From NCBI GenBank assembly GCA_035649575.1, contig DASRJH010000230.1, positions 1-19,644 on the forward strand: a stretch of 19,644 nt of DNA, in the 5' to 3' direction. The position numbers and the translations under genes are program-made. Shown here piece after piece: positions 13,097-19,644 of this stretch (position 1 is the stretch's first letter; every line of letters starts with the position of its first letter). Below the pieces are notes generated by a model. It searched no databases. It was not told where the DNA came from and was given only the letters and a program-made list of their open reading frames with translations. This DNA comes from DASVAL01 sp035649575. Lineage in GTDB: Bacteria; Planctomycetota; UBA1135; UBA2386.

Positions 13097-15745
13097 ATGG
13101 CCAGGTTCCTGGCCATGGCGGTCCTGTTGCTGGTGGCATCCTCGAGCGCCCTGCTCGCCCAGGTGGAGGTGCCGCCTCCCAAAGGTACGCGCGTCGACCG
13201 ACCTCAGGGCAGAGAAGGGGAGGGGGCCTTCGTCAACGAGGCCGTGCAGCGCATGCAGGGCAAGCCCGTGCGCGCGATCCTCGTCAAGAAGGCCGAACCC
13301 GATGGAGCGCTGCGCACGGTCGAAGGCGCTTCGGCCGAGACGTTCGTGCGCACGCTGCAGACGCGCGTCGGCCAACCGTTCGACACGGGCAAGGTCACGG
13401 CGGACTGCCAGAACCTCTGGATCGAGCGCCGCATCATCGTGCACGTGTGGGCCGAGGAGGTCGATGCCGAGATCGTGGTCACGTTCGAGGTCGAGAAGGA
13501 AGTCGAGATCTACGAGGGCGTCGACTTCGTCGGCCTCGTGAGCCTCGAACGCGCAACCGTCGACAGCCTGATCGGCCTGCACGCGGATCGACAGGTCACG
13601 CGCACCGAGGCCGAGGCGATGCGCAAGGTCCTCATCGCCCGCTACTGGCGCGACGGCTTCGCCTCTTGCAGCATCGAACTCAAGGACATGCCGGTTCCCG
13701 ACGCCTCGGCGGCAAAGCCGCAGGCAGGGCAACGCACGCCGCCGCTTCGCCGACTGCGCTTCCAGATCGACGAGGGCCAGAAGGTGACGGTCCAGTCGAT
13801 CACGTTCATCGGCAACACGTCGTTCGCGGCCGACCCGATCTTCGGTCTGTTCGGCTCGGACAACTACCTGATCCGCGATTCACACATCCTGAGCGACCCC
13901 TCTCGTGGCCTTGTGTCGGGAGCCGCGTTCAGCCGCGAGGTGCTCGAGGAGGATCTCGATCGCTTGCGCCTGTTCTATCGGAGCCGTGGCTTCCTCGACG
14001 CCACGGTCGATCTCGCCGACGTCAAGTTCACGCCGGACCGGACGGCCGTCGACATCACGTTGGTCGTCGTCGAGGGGCCGAGGTATCGAATCAAGTCCGT
14101 GCGCGTCGAACACGTGACCAAGGAACGCAAGGCCGTGACGTCGCCTTCGCTCTACTCGGCTGCGGAGATCGAGGCCCAGCTCAAGGTCAAACCGGGTGAG
14201 TACTACGACCACGACCGCCTGCAGCGCGACAGCCTCGCGATCTCCGACTTCTACGGGCGGCGAGGTCACCCGCCGCGCGGCTTTCCGGGCATGGGCTCGG
14301 TTCCCGAGGCGTTCGAGCTCTTCCCGCTTCGCGAGAACTACGGCGTCGAGCCCGAGGTCGAGATCACGTTCCAGGTCTTCGAGGGCGTGCCGAAGAAACT
14401 GCGCGACGTGATCATCCGCGGCAACCGCTTCACGCGTGATCACGTGATCCGCCGCCGCGTGCGCGTGATGCCCGGCGATCGGATCGACATGGTGGAGGTC
14501 AATCGCTCCCTGCGGAGCATCGAGCAGACGAGGTTCTTCCAGGACGCTGTCACGCTGCAAGGCCCCCGGTTGCAATTGGAGCCCGTGCCCGGTTCCGCGG
14601 ACTACGTGAACCTGGCCCTCGACGTCGAGGATGGCTCGACGGGCGAGCTGCGCTGGGGCATCGGCATCAGCACGGGCCAGGGCATTCAGGGTCAGGTCAC
14701 GTTCAACAAGAGGAACTTCGATCTCTGGAATCCGCCGAGCAGCTTCAACCCGATCACGGCGCTCGGCGAGATCCTCGACAACAAGGCGTTTCACGGCGGC
14801 GGCCAGAACCTCGGCGTGCTGCTGGCTCCCGGCAGCCAATACAGCCAGTTCCAGGTGACCTACGTCGAGCCCGACGTCTTCCGGCAGCACATCGACACGA
14901 TCGAGCTGCGGCTCAGCACACAACGCCGGATCCGGCGCCTCACGGATGGCTACACGACGGACGTGCTCGGGCTCGACGTGGGCCTGTCGCGCAACTTCAC
15001 CGAGGACTTCAACGCCGGGTTCTCGGTGCGTCAGGAGTCGGTCGAGGTGAAGGATCTGGCCCAGGACGCCTCGTCGCTGGCCTACGACGCGGAAGGGCAG
15101 ACCGAGCTGCGCGGCGGCCGGATCAGCGCGCGCTACCGCGACTACGACGACCTGCTGCGTCCGACCTCGGGCTACGAGCTGAGTCTGTCCTTCGAGGTGC
15201 TCGGTGGGTTGCTCGGCGGTGAAGAGAGCCTCACGAAGATCACGCACACGGGCCAGGTCTACGTGGCGCTCTCCGAGAACGAGATGAAGCACCGCACCGT
15301 GCTGCATCTCGAGCACTTCTTCGGCTACGCGAAGGAGTTTGGCGACAGCAACGACGTGTTCATCACGGAGCGCTTCTACATGGGTGGCGACAACCTGCGC
15401 GGCTTCGACTACCGCCGCGCGGGGCCGAGCCAGTTCGGCCGCCCGATCGGCGGGCAGGCGCGCTACACGGCGACCGCGGAGATCTACTTCCCGCTGATCG
15501 CGACGCGGCTCGAAGGCGAAGTGCGCGACCGCGAGCTCGTGCGCTGGCTCTTGTTCACGGACATCGGCCTGCTCGGCCTCGACATCGACGATCCGACCTT
15601 CGGAGAGCTGCGCGGCAGTTCGGGCATCGGCATCCGCATCGAGATCCCTTATCTCGAGGTGCCGATCCAGCTCGACCTCGGCTGGCCGTGGCATTACGAA
15701 GAGACCGACGATCGGCGGCAGCTCTTCTTCTCGATCAGCCGCTAA
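13097..15745 (+). CDS. bamA: Outer-membrane protein assembly factor BamA (Omp85 family)
   Basis: An 882-residue Omp85 protein that should fold and insert beta-barrel proteins into the outer membrane. A signal peptide (about 1-21) is followed by five POTRA domains near 56-133, 137-226, 229-328, 331-430 and 434-512, then a 16-strand barrel region from about 516. The hallmark lid-loop motif ERFYMGGDNLRGF ends at RGF 768-770. The protein stops at FFSISR, without the terminal aromatic residue of the usual beta-signal. I chose the ATG at 13097, which gives a clean signal peptide; a GTG at 13076 is an in-frame alternative, and neither has a good ribosome-binding site. It follows dnaB by four bases. 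The family is clear; BamA, and not a TamA-like relative, is favoured by five POTRA domains. Confidence 0.92.
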   Translation: MARFLAMAVLLLVASSSALLAQVEVPPPKGTRVDRPQGREGEGAFVNEAVQRMQGKPVRAILVKKAEPDGALRTVEGASAETFVRTLQTRVGQPFDTGKVTADCQNLWIERRIIVHVWAEEVDAEIVVTFEVEKEVEIYEGVDFVGLVSLERATVDSLIGLHADRQVTRTEAEAMRKVLIARYWRDGFASCSIELKDMPVPDASAAKPQAGQRTPPLRRLRFQIDEGQKVTVQSITFIGNTSFAADPIFGLFGSDNYLIRDSHILSDPSRGLVSGAAFSREVLEEDLDRLRLFYRSRGFLDATVDLADVKFTPDRTAVDITLVVVEGPRYRIKSVRVEHVTKERKAVTSPSLYSAAEIEAQLKVKPGEYYDHDRLQRDSLAISDFYGRRGHPPRGFPGMGSVPEAFELFPLRENYGVEPEVEITFQVFEGVPKKLRDVIIRGNRFTRDHVIRRRVRVMPGDRIDMVEVNRSLRSIEQTRFFQDAVTLQGPRLQLEPVPGSADYVNLALDVEDGSTGELRWGIGISTGQGIQGQVTFNKRNFDLWNPPSSFNPITALGEILDNKAFHGGGQNLGVLLAPGSQYSQFQVTYVEPDVFRQHIDTIELRLSTQRRIRRLTDGYTTDVLGLDVGLSRNFTEDFNAGFSVRQESVEVKDLAQDASSLAYDAEGQTELRGGRISARYRDYDDLLRPTSGYELSLSFEVLGGLLGGEESLTKITHTGQVYVALSENEMKHRTVLHLEHFFGYAKEFGDSNDVFITERFYMGGDNLRGFDYRRAGPSQFGRPIGGQARYTATAEIYFPLIATRLEGEVRDRELVRWLLFTDIGLLGLDIDDPTFGELRGSSGIGIRIEIPYLEVPIQLDLGWPWHYEETDDRRQLFFSISR

Positions 15746-15750
15746 GACCC

Positions 15751-16305
15751 ATGACCGGACGTCCACCGTTCTCCCGGCTGCATCACGAGGTGCTCGTCGA
15801 CAATGCGTGGCACCGCTACTGCAAGGACCGATACGTGCAGGCCGACGGCAGCGAGGGTGTCTACTACCATGTCGAGATGCCCGGCAGCTGTGCAGCGATC
15901 CCCGTGTTCGACGACGGTTCCACCGTGCTGCTGCGCGTCTTCCGCTATCTGTTCGGTGCCGAGTTCTGGGAGTTCCCGATCGGCGGCATGCGCAGCGGTG
16001 AGGATCCGCTCACCGTGGCCAAGAGGGAGCTGCACGAAGAAGCCGGAATCGTGGCCGAAGCATGGACGCCGCTCGGCAGGTTCGCGCCATACAAAGGAGT
16101 CTCGACCGAAGTCTGCCACTTCTGGCTCGCGCGCGGGCTGCGCGAGCAACGGCAGGACCTCGAACCGAGCGAACGCATCGACGTGCATCGCATGCCGATG
16201 TCGCGCGCGCGTCAGCTGCTGATCGAGGAGGCTTGTGGGGATGGCCAGTCGATGGCGGGTCTGATGCTGCTCGATCGCTGGCTCGCGGCAGGAAACCGGC
16301 TGTGA
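15751..16305 (+). CDS. NUDIX hydrolase (ADP-ribose pyrophosphatase-like)
   Basis: A 184-residue NUDIX enzyme that would cleave a nucleoside diphosphate linked to another moiety, giving a nucleotide and a phosphate ester. The full NUDIX box is present at residues 78-100: G, five residues, E, seven residues, then REL-x-EE-x-GI. The lead-in WEFPIGGM and following VCHFWLARGL resemble ADP-ribose or sugar-nucleotide pyrophosphatases, but substrate is not settled by the box. The ATG at 15751 lies five bases after the bamA stop with no clear ribosome-binding site, so translation may depend on coupling. Its own stop overlaps the LOG-family start (GTGA). Catalytic competence is likely; substrate is an inference. 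Confidence 0.88.
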   Translation: MTGRPPFSRLHHEVLVDNAWHRYCKDRYVQADGSEGVYYHVEMPGSCAAIPVFDDGSTVLLRVFRYLFGAEFWEFPIGGMRSGEDPLTVAKRELHEEAGIVAEAWTPLGRFAPYKGVSTEVCHFWLARGLREQRQDLEPSERIDVHRMPMSRARQLLIEEACGDGQSMAGLMLLDRWLAAGNRL

Positions 16306-16916
16306 GTGCTTTCGCGGCACAGCAGCGCGCGTTCCGCGTGACGGTCTACGCGTCGTCGAGCGAACGCGTCGATGCCTCCTACATGACCGTCGCGGCCGAG
16401 CTCGGGCGCAGAATCGCCGAGCGCGGCTGGGAGCTCGTCTGGGGCGGCGGCCGCTTCGGCCTCATGGGCGCACTCTCGCGGGCCGCGCGGCAGGCTGGGG
16501 GGCGCACGCTCGGCATCATCCTGCAGGACTTCATCGACAAGAACGTGCACTGCACGGCGTCCCACCGCATGGAGTCCGTCGCCGACATGCGCAGCAGGAA
16601 GCAGGGGCTCGACGAGGCCGGCGATGCGTTCATTGCACTGCCCGGTGGTCTCGGCACGCTCGAAGAATTGCTCGAGGTGCTCTCGTTCAAGCAGCTCGGC
16701 CTGCACGACAAGCCGATCGTGATCCTCGATGCGCGCGGCTACTGGCGCCCGCTGCTCGACATGCTCGACAAGGCGTTCGCGGAGGGCTTCATCCAGCCGC
16801 ACTTTCGCGGGCTCTACACGGTCGCCGAGACCGCGGCGCAGGCGATCCAACAGGTCGAGAACACGGCGCCGTGGCGGCCGCTCATGCAGGATCCGCGCGG
16901 TGGTGGCACCTCGTGA
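16302..16916 (+). CDS. LOG-family nucleotide phosphoribohydrolase (TIGR00730-type Rossmann protein)
   Basis: A 204-residue LOG-family enzyme, a group that removes ribose-5-phosphate from AMP or N6-substituted AMP and is often mislabelled lysine decarboxylase. Motifs GGGRFGLMG (48-56), MRSRK (96-100) and PGGLGTLEE (114-122), with the family's catalytic Arg and Glu, are present. The GTG start at 16302 overlaps the NUDIX stop as GTGA and has AGGAA seven bases upstream. Its stop overlaps the next gene, again as GTGA. Cytokinin production is one known role of the family, but in free-living bacteria AMP nucleosidase-type activity is equally possible. Tight coupling to NUDIX and phosphatase genes suggests nucleotide turnover. 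Confidence 0.9.
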   Translation: MSAFAAQQRAFRVTVYASSSERVDASYMTVAAELGRRIAERGWELVWGGGRFGLMGALSRAARQAGGRTLGIILQDFIDKNVHCTASHRMESVADMRSRKQGLDEAGDAFIALPGGLGTLEELLEVLSFKQLGLHDKPIVILDARGYWRPLLDMLDKAFAEGFIQPHFRGLYTVAETAAQAIQQVENTAPWRPLMQDPRGGGTS

Positions 16917-17698
16917 GCCCGCGGCCCGACGACCTCCTGGCCGTGCGACAGGCGTTGCAACGCGCCTGCGAGGTCTTGCGCCGTCATGCCGAGACCGACG
17001 TGCCCTTCGAGCTCAAGGATGGCTGGAGCCCCGTGACCGCGGCCGATCGCGAAATCGACGCGCTGCTGCGCGAGATGCTGCCGGGTCCCGGCGACGGTTG
17101 GCTGTCGGAGGAGAGCGACGACGACAAGAGCCGGCTCGCGTGCCGCCGGGTCTGGATCGTGGACCCGCTCGATGGCACGCGCTCCTTCGTGTCGCGCCGG
17201 CCCGAGTACGCGGTTTCGATCGCTCTCGTGGTCGATGGTGTGCCCGTGCTCGGAGCCGTGGGCAATCCGGCGGCCGGAGTCAGCGTGGTGGGCGGGCCTG
17301 GGCTCGGCCTCGAGGTGCACGGAGATCCGGCGCTGGCCTGGCCCGAACCGGCCGGTCCGTTGCGCGTGCTGGCCAGCCGCAGCGAGTGGAAACGAGGGGA
17401 GTGGAGACGCTTTCAGGCCGCGATCCAGGTGCTGCCGCAGGGCTCGGTCGCCTACAAGCTCGCGCTCGTGGCAGCGGGCTTTGCCGACGCCACGTGGACG
17501 CTGCAGCCCAAGCACGAATGGGATGTCGCCGCAGGCACAGCCCTCGTGGCGGCGTCCGGCGGCGAGGTGTGGCTGCCGCGCGGCGGTCATGTGCAGTGGA
17601 ACCAGAGCAGGCCGCGCTTCCGCGGTTTCGCAGCGGCGCGTCCTGGGCTGCGCCCGCGCGTCGAGACGCTGTTGTCGTCCGAGCACGACCTGCCGTGA
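16913..17698 (+). CDS. Inositol monophosphatase-family phosphatase, CysQ-like
   Basis: A 261-residue member of the magnesium-dependent, lithium-sensitive phosphatase family that includes inositol monophosphatase and CysQ (3'(2'),5'-bisphosphate nucleotidase). Metal ligands are visible: SEE at 65-67, DPLDGT at 84-89 and the second motif HEWDVAAG at 201-208 with D204. PVTAAD is at 40-45. The EWD-x-AAG form and the SEE motif look more like CysQ than inositol monophosphatase, so removal of the 3'-phosphate from PAP to give AMP is favoured but not proven. The GTG start at 16913 overlaps the LOG stop codon. It ends 18 bases from the convergent ChaN-like gene, and no terminator is seen between them. 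Confidence 0.87.
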   Translation: MSPRPDDLLAVRQALQRACEVLRRHAETDVPFELKDGWSPVTAADREIDALLREMLPGPGDGWLSEESDDDKSRLACRRVWIVDPLDGTRSFVSRRPEYAVSIALVVDGVPVLGAVGNPAAGVSVVGGPGLGLEVHGDPALAWPEPAGPLRVLASRSEWKRGEWRRFQAAIQVLPQGSVAYKLALVAAGFADATWTLQPKHEWDVAAGTALVAASGGEVWLPRGGHVQWNQSRPRFRGFAAARPGLRPRVETLLSSEHDLP

Positions 17699-17716
17699 GG
17701 CAGAGCCATCGTGAGG

Positions 17717-18499
17717 TCAGTCGTCCGGGAACAGCTCGGCGAACCACCACAAGCCAGCCTCGCACTGTTGCACCGATCCGCGCTCGCCCGGGGCAGAGCA
17801 ACGCAGCGATGGCGGCGGCTCGCCGCCGATCGCGACCCCGCGGCTGGCGATGCGGCGAACCAGGTCGCCCTGCCCGACCAGGTGGGCCTGGCCCACGACG
17901 ACGACGACGAGGCGGTCGTTGTGGTCGTCGAGAGCCCGGCGGATGTTCGCCTCGAGGATGTCGTCGCGGTGGGCCAGCGGCAGCCGCGGGGTCGGTTCGA
18001 GTGCGACCACCGGCAGTTCGTGGTTCCGCGCGAAGGCGAGCAGCGAGCGGTAGTACCAGGGATCGAGCTCGCGGTCGTCGAGCCACGAGCCGTCCCAGCG
18101 GGCGCGCAGCTGCTGCCGCAACGACTCCATGGTCAGCTCGCCGGCCAGATACTTGCGCACGTGGACTTCGTCCTGCAGCCCGATCGCTTCGAGCGCCAGG
18201 ACCAGACGTTCGCCGCGCTCTCGCAGGTCGTCGAGCAGTTCCAACTGCAGCGCGTGCAGCCGCGAGCTGCTGTGGTGGTCGCCGAGCCAGAGCACCCTGC
18301 CGTCGCCGATCTCGCGCAGCAGCTCCTCGCGCGTCAGCGAACCTCGGAGCTGCGTACCGACGGCCTCCGCAAATGCCGCGCGGTAACCCTGCAGCGTGGC
18401 CGGCACCGCGTCGTCCCAGACGAACGTCGACGGGGCACAGGCGCCCGCCAGCAGCATGGCGACAGTGACGGCTCGGCGGTGGTGGGGCATGATGCGCAC
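17717..18499 (-). CDS. ChaN-family lipoprotein
   Basis: A 260-residue predicted lipoprotein of the ChaN/haem-binding (PF04187-like) group. The signal ends in LLAGAC with Cys21 as the lipidation site; the residue at -3 is Ala, a tolerated variant. The domain begins near VLWLGDHHSSS (69-79), the counterpart of the family's GExHD segment, and ends with the VVVVGQAHL segment that corresponds to the family's G-x-x-H motif. The usual glutamate is Asp here. Campylobacter ChaN binds haem at the outer membrane, but haem binding here is not shown. The GTG start at 18499 gives the full signal; an ATG at 18490 is a plausible alternative. It is divergent from elbB with 26 bases between starts. Confidence 0.75.
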   Translation of the reverse strand: MRIMPHHRRAVTVAMLLAGACAPSTFVWDDAVPATLQGYRAAFAEAVGTQLRGSLTREELLREIGDGRVLWLGDHHSSSRLHALQLELLDDLRERGERLVLALEAIGLQDEVHVRKYLAGELTMESLRQQLRARWDGSWLDDRELDPWYYRSLLAFARNHELPVVALEPTPRLPLAHRDDILEANIRRALDDHNDRLVVVVVGQAHLVGQGDLVRRIASRGVAIGGEPPPSLRCSAPGERGSVQQCEAGLWWFAELFPDD

Positions 18500-18525
18500 A
18501 GTCTTCTACCCGGGTTGTTGCCAAC

Positions 18526-19215
18526 ATGAACCGCAAGGTCGGCGTGATTCTCTCTGGTTGCGGCTTTCTCGACGGATCCGAGATCCACGAAGCCGTGCTG
18601 ACGCTCCTGTGTCTCGACGAGCTCGGCGCCACCGCCGTCTGCATGGCGCCGCGCGGGCCGCAGCAGCAGGTGGTCGACCACGAACGCAGCGCGCCGCACG
18701 GCGAGAGCCGCGACATCCTGCGCGAATCCGCGCGCATCGCGCGCGGCAGGATCCAGGACATCGCGCGCGTCACGGCGCAGCAGCTCGACGCCGTCGTGCT
18801 GCCGGGTGGCTACGGCGCGGCCAAGAACCTCAGCGACTTCGCGACCAAGGGTGCCGAGGCGAAACCGCATGCCGACGTGGCGCGGCTGCTGCGCGAGATG
18901 CACGCGGCGAAGAAACCGATCGGCGCGATCTGCATCGCGCCCGCGGTCGTCGCGGCCACGCTGGGCCGGCAAGTGCAGCCGACGCTGACGATCGGAGACG
19001 ATGTCGGCACCGCGAGGGCGTTGACCGCGATGGGCGTCGTGCATCGCACCTGCCCCGTGACCGAGTGCGTGATCGACACGAAGAACCGGATCGTCAGCTC
19101 GCCGGCCTACATGTTCGACGCGCGGGTCCGCGACGTGGCTGCGGGCATCAGGAAGCTCGTCGCAGCCCTGATGACGATGGTCGAAGAAGGCACCGGCACC
19201 GGTGCCGCGAGATGA
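18526..19215 (+). CDS. elbB: ElbB, glyoxalase of the DJ-1/PfpI superfamily
   Basis: A 229-residue protein matching ElbB from end to end: VGVILSGCGFLDGSEIHEA near the N-terminus, ESARIARG (67-74), VLPGGYGAAKNLS (91-103) and GAICIAP (133-139) with nucleophile C136; E19 is the likely partner acid. The family belongs to the class I glutamine amidotransferase-like fold and has been linked to isoprenoid synthesis and given weak glyoxalase activity; physiological role is unsettled. No ribosome-binding site precedes the ATG, which lies 26 bases from the divergent chaN-like start, so the promoter probably overlaps that gene or the mRNA leader is very short. Its stop overlaps the SDR start as ATGA. Confidence 0.93.
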   Translation: MNRKVGVILSGCGFLDGSEIHEAVLTLLCLDELGATAVCMAPRGPQQQVVDHERSAPHGESRDILRESARIARGRIQDIARVTAQQLDAVVLPGGYGAAKNLSDFATKGAEAKPHADVARLLREMHAAKKPIGAICIAPAVVAATLGRQVQPTLTIGDDVGTARALTAMGVVHRTCPVTECVIDTKNRIVSSPAYMFDARVRDVAAGIRKLVAALMTMVEEGTGTGAAR

Positions 19216-19644
19216 CGCGTTCGCTGCAAGGGCGGCGGTGCATCGTGACGGGGGGTGGGACCGGAATCGGCGCCGCGATCGCGTCGTGCCTCGCCGAGCG
19301 CGGGGCTTCGGTCGCGGTGCTGGGCCGCCGCGCGGGCCCGCTGCGCGAGACGGTGGCGGCGCTGAAGCGGAAGAAGGCCACCGCGTATGCGGCCACTGCC
19401 GACGTGCGCGATCCGGACCAAGTGCGCAGGACCGTCGACCGCACAGCAAAGCTGCTCGGCGGCCTCGACCTGCTCGTCAACAACGCGGGTGTCGGCGGCC
19501 CCAACGCGTGCTCGTTGCCCGGTCCCGATCGCTGGGACGAAGTCGTGCGCACGAACCTCGATGGCGTGTTCTTCACGACGCGCGCCGCGTTGCGCCATCT
19601 CGCGGACGGCGGCCGCATCGTGAACATCAGTTCGGTGCTCGGGC
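19212..19644 (+). CDS. Short-chain dehydrogenase/reductase (3' end outside window)
   Basis: The first 144 residues of a classical SDR oxidoreductase; the gene runs off the window. The cofactor motif TGGGTGIG is at 13-20, arginines R39-R40 after the second strand favour NADP(H) over NAD(H), D64 contacts adenine, NNAG is at 90-93, the structural/catalytic Asn is N115 and the NISS segment with the probable catalytic Ser is at 138-141. The YxxxK motif lies beyond the window. The ATG overlaps the elbB stop (ATGA), implying co-transcription. FabG-like acyl reductase or another alcohol/ketone substrate cannot be decided from this part. Confidence 0.93.
   Translation, partial: MTRSLQGRRCIVTGGGTGIGAAIASCLAERGASVAVLGRRAGPLRETVAALKRKKATAYAATADVRDPDQVRRTVDRTAKLLGGLDLLVNNAGVGGPNACSLPGPDRWDEVVRTNLDGVFFTTRAALRHLADGGRIVNISSVLG

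Noticed and set aside
1..19644. CRISPR array, tRNA, rRNA, insertion sequence or prophage
   Set aside because: No regularly spaced repeats, no tRNA-like cloverleaf, no transposase, integrase or phage structural gene is visible; all genes look chromosomal and of even composition.

Overview
The window is GC-rich bacterial chromosome, almost fully coding on both strands. Genes are tightly packed, with stop/start overlaps of the GTGA or ATGA type. An Omp85/BamA-type assembly factor, a TolC-type outer-membrane protein and several lipoprotein signals show a diderm (Gram-negative-type) organism. The split ABC/adaptor/TolC efflux operon, stand-alone CoaB and gene style are compatible with Planctomycetota or a similar high-GC diderm lineage, but no 16S or other marker is present and that placement is only an inference.

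Layout. (1) 21-395: a single-domain response regulator on the plus strand, convergent with (2) 424-6224, a four-gene minus-strand efflux operon. Its order of transcription is TolC-like outer-membrane lipoprotein, a very long lipoprotein adaptor, ABC ATPase, and MacB/FtsX-type permease. (3) 6225-6388 is a divergent control region. (4) From 6389 a plus-strand block encodes CoaB (CoA synthesis), FtsK (DNA translocase), a 469-residue FtsK-like membrane protein with no motor, replicative helicase DnaB, BamA, then NUDIX, LOG-family and CysQ/IMPase-family enzymes. (5) A ChaN-like lipoprotein follows on the minus strand, and ElbB and a truncated SDR on the plus strand, separated from ChaN by a 26-base divergent gap.

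The most unusual element is the gene at 9895-11304. It has FtsK's domain order (four-helix membrane anchor, long acidic linker, C-terminal gamma winged helix) but lacks the whole alpha/beta ATPase motor. It sits directly behind the true ftsK. The three gamma positions known to read KOPS DNA in E. coli FtsK are Ala, Asp and Ala here, while the window's true FtsK keeps two of the three. The non-coding segments just after ftsK and just after this gene are recognisably related to each other (three matching blocks in the same order, one with identical 14-base spacing). This suggests that a gene plus its 3' region was duplicated and one copy lost its motor. A septal, non-translocating FtsK partner or regulator is the best candidate for an undescribed system here.

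A second possible functional unit is the translationally overlapped NUDIX-LOG-CysQ-like trio at 15751-17698. These predicted enzymes could share AMP and ribose-5-phosphate as intermediates. No tRNA, rRNA, CRISPR array or insertion sequence was seen.
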